From contig JAKEIB010000341.1 of assembly GCA_022614705.1 (NCBI GenBank), positions 1 to 5,396 on the forward strand: DNA of 5,396 bases. The letters are read 5' to 3'. Below the pieces are notes generated by a model. That model was not told where the DNA came from. It searched no databases and saw only the letters and a program-made list of their open reading frames with translations. Source of the DNA: Planctomycetota bacterium (GTDB lineage: Bacteria > Planctomycetota > Planctomycetia > Pirellulales > Lacipirellulaceae). Every line of letters starts with the position of its first letter. Positions within the stretch are counted from its first letter, which is position 1. The translations under genes were made by a program, and so were the position numbers. Shown here one piece after another: positions 5,027 through 5,396 of this stretch.

Positions 5027-5325
5027 CATTTACGGTTTTTGAAATCGCTCCTAGCTTTTGGCCACCAACTTTGCTATGCTGATACTGAACATTTGTGCAT
5101 ACACCGATTGGGCGCTGCGACCCGGCGAATGTCGGGCGAGCGCTCACCCTGCGCTTGCGCCAATTGGCTTCGCCGTTCCGCGAGTGTTGCGCGAAAGCGC
5201 GGACTTGCTTTGCGCAAAGGTGGTGTAGGAAAACAGTCCCCTTGTGTCCTCTTCCGAGAAATAATCACGTTCCGAATCCTTAAAGGCAGCGATGTCCTGG
5301 CGCGGCGTAGCCGCAACCAAGTAGC
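5027..5325. other. Gene-free stretch with several short palindromes
   Basis: I see no convincing coding region, tRNA or other RNA gene here. Short symmetric elements are a near-palindrome at 5134-5149 (GGGCGAGCGCTCACCC, one mismatched pair), a GCGC-GAAA-GCGC hairpin with a GNRA-type loop (5189-5200), a perfect 12-base palindrome CTTTGCGCAAAG (5208-5219), and a GCGGC-GTA-GCCGC hairpin (5302-5314). The last lies directly before the ACGGACT repeats and may belong to the same repeat unit. Frames open on either strand have arginine-rich, low-credibility translations typical of GC-rich noncoding DNA. Confidence 0.55.
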
Positions 5326-5371
5326 ACGGACTTTAGTCCGTTCGTAACGGACTGACGGACTGAAGTCCGTT
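5326..5371. repeat. Cluster of ACGGACT / AGTCCGT inverted half-sites
   Basis: Five copies of one 7-base half-site occur in 46 bases: ACGGACT at 5326, 5347 and 5355, and its complement AGTCCGT at 5335 and 5364. They allow alternative hairpins: 5326-5332 with 5335-5341 (TT loop), 5335-5342 with 5346-5353 (CGT loop), 5355-5361 with 5364-5370 (GA loop), or 5346-5353 with 5364-5371. This looks like a REP-type palindromic repeat present as one full unit plus partial duplication. No function is visible; binding by a REP-associated transposase or use as an mRNA 3' structure is inference. Confidence 0.8.
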
Positions 5372-5381
5372 CCACGGAATT

Positions 5382-5396
5382 TGCGCACCGTGCGCA
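5382..5396. repeat. 15-bp inverted repeat at the window edge
   Basis: TGCGCAC and GTGCGCA are perfectly complementary around a single C. It may extend past the window end, so its full form cannot be judged. It could be a further palindromic repeat or an operator for the next gene. Confidence 0.35.

Noticed and set aside
5074..5388. Minus-strand frame of 104 residues at the right end
   Set aside because: It reads through the ACGGACT repeat cluster and other palindromes. The arginine-rich composition and lack of a start signal mark it as a noncoding shadow.

Overview
The window looks like a piece of a GC-rich planctomycete chromosome, most likely Pirellulales-like. This rests on three things seen together: a protein with a PEP-CTERM sorting tail, a DUF1559 pseudopilin-like protein with its H-X9-DG C-terminal motif, and a small lipoprotein with a carboxypeptidase-regulatory-like fold directly downstream of it. 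No marker in the window fixes the genus.

Layout, left to right. Positions 1-568 hold the C-terminal part of a PEP-CTERM surface protein whose N-terminus is missing or damaged, followed by a strong intrinsic terminator (600-635). A 226-base intergenic stretch with two perfect palindromes (699-710 and 808-823) leads into the DUF1559 gene (862-1938) and the lipoprotein gene (2001-2432). These two are on the same strand, 62 bases apart, and probably form one surface-protein transcription unit. Positions 2433-3215 are a decayed zone. It contains a broken 5' half of an rpiB gene (about 2685-2811; internal TAG, frameshift, 3' half lost) joined at about 2800-2813 to the N-terminal fragment of a minus-strand gene from an unnamed multi-copy family (3086 down to 2796).

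Next come two intact plus-strand genes, deoC (3216-3938, TTG start) and punA (4121-4966). They belong to one pathway. Purine nucleoside phosphorylase releases the base and (deoxy)ribose-1-phosphate; after a mutase step encoded elsewhere, DeoC splits deoxyribose-5-phosphate to glyceraldehyde-3-phosphate and acetaldehyde. Intact rpiB would have linked the ribose branch to the pentose-phosphate pathway. The block therefore reads as an ancestral rpiB-deoC-punA salvage cluster whose first gene has died.

The cluster is heavily invaded by palindromic repeats. A long imperfect inverted repeat of about 160 bases fills almost the whole deoC-punA gap and overlaps the deoC stop codon. A second repeat of a different type overlaps the end of punA and supplies its last codons and stop. 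The final 370 bases have no credible gene and hold several hairpins, ending in a cluster of five copies of a 7-base half-site. I see no CRISPR array, tRNA, rRNA, phage or defence system. The most interesting content is the genome-decay and repeat-insertion record around the nucleoside genes, not a new enzymatic system.
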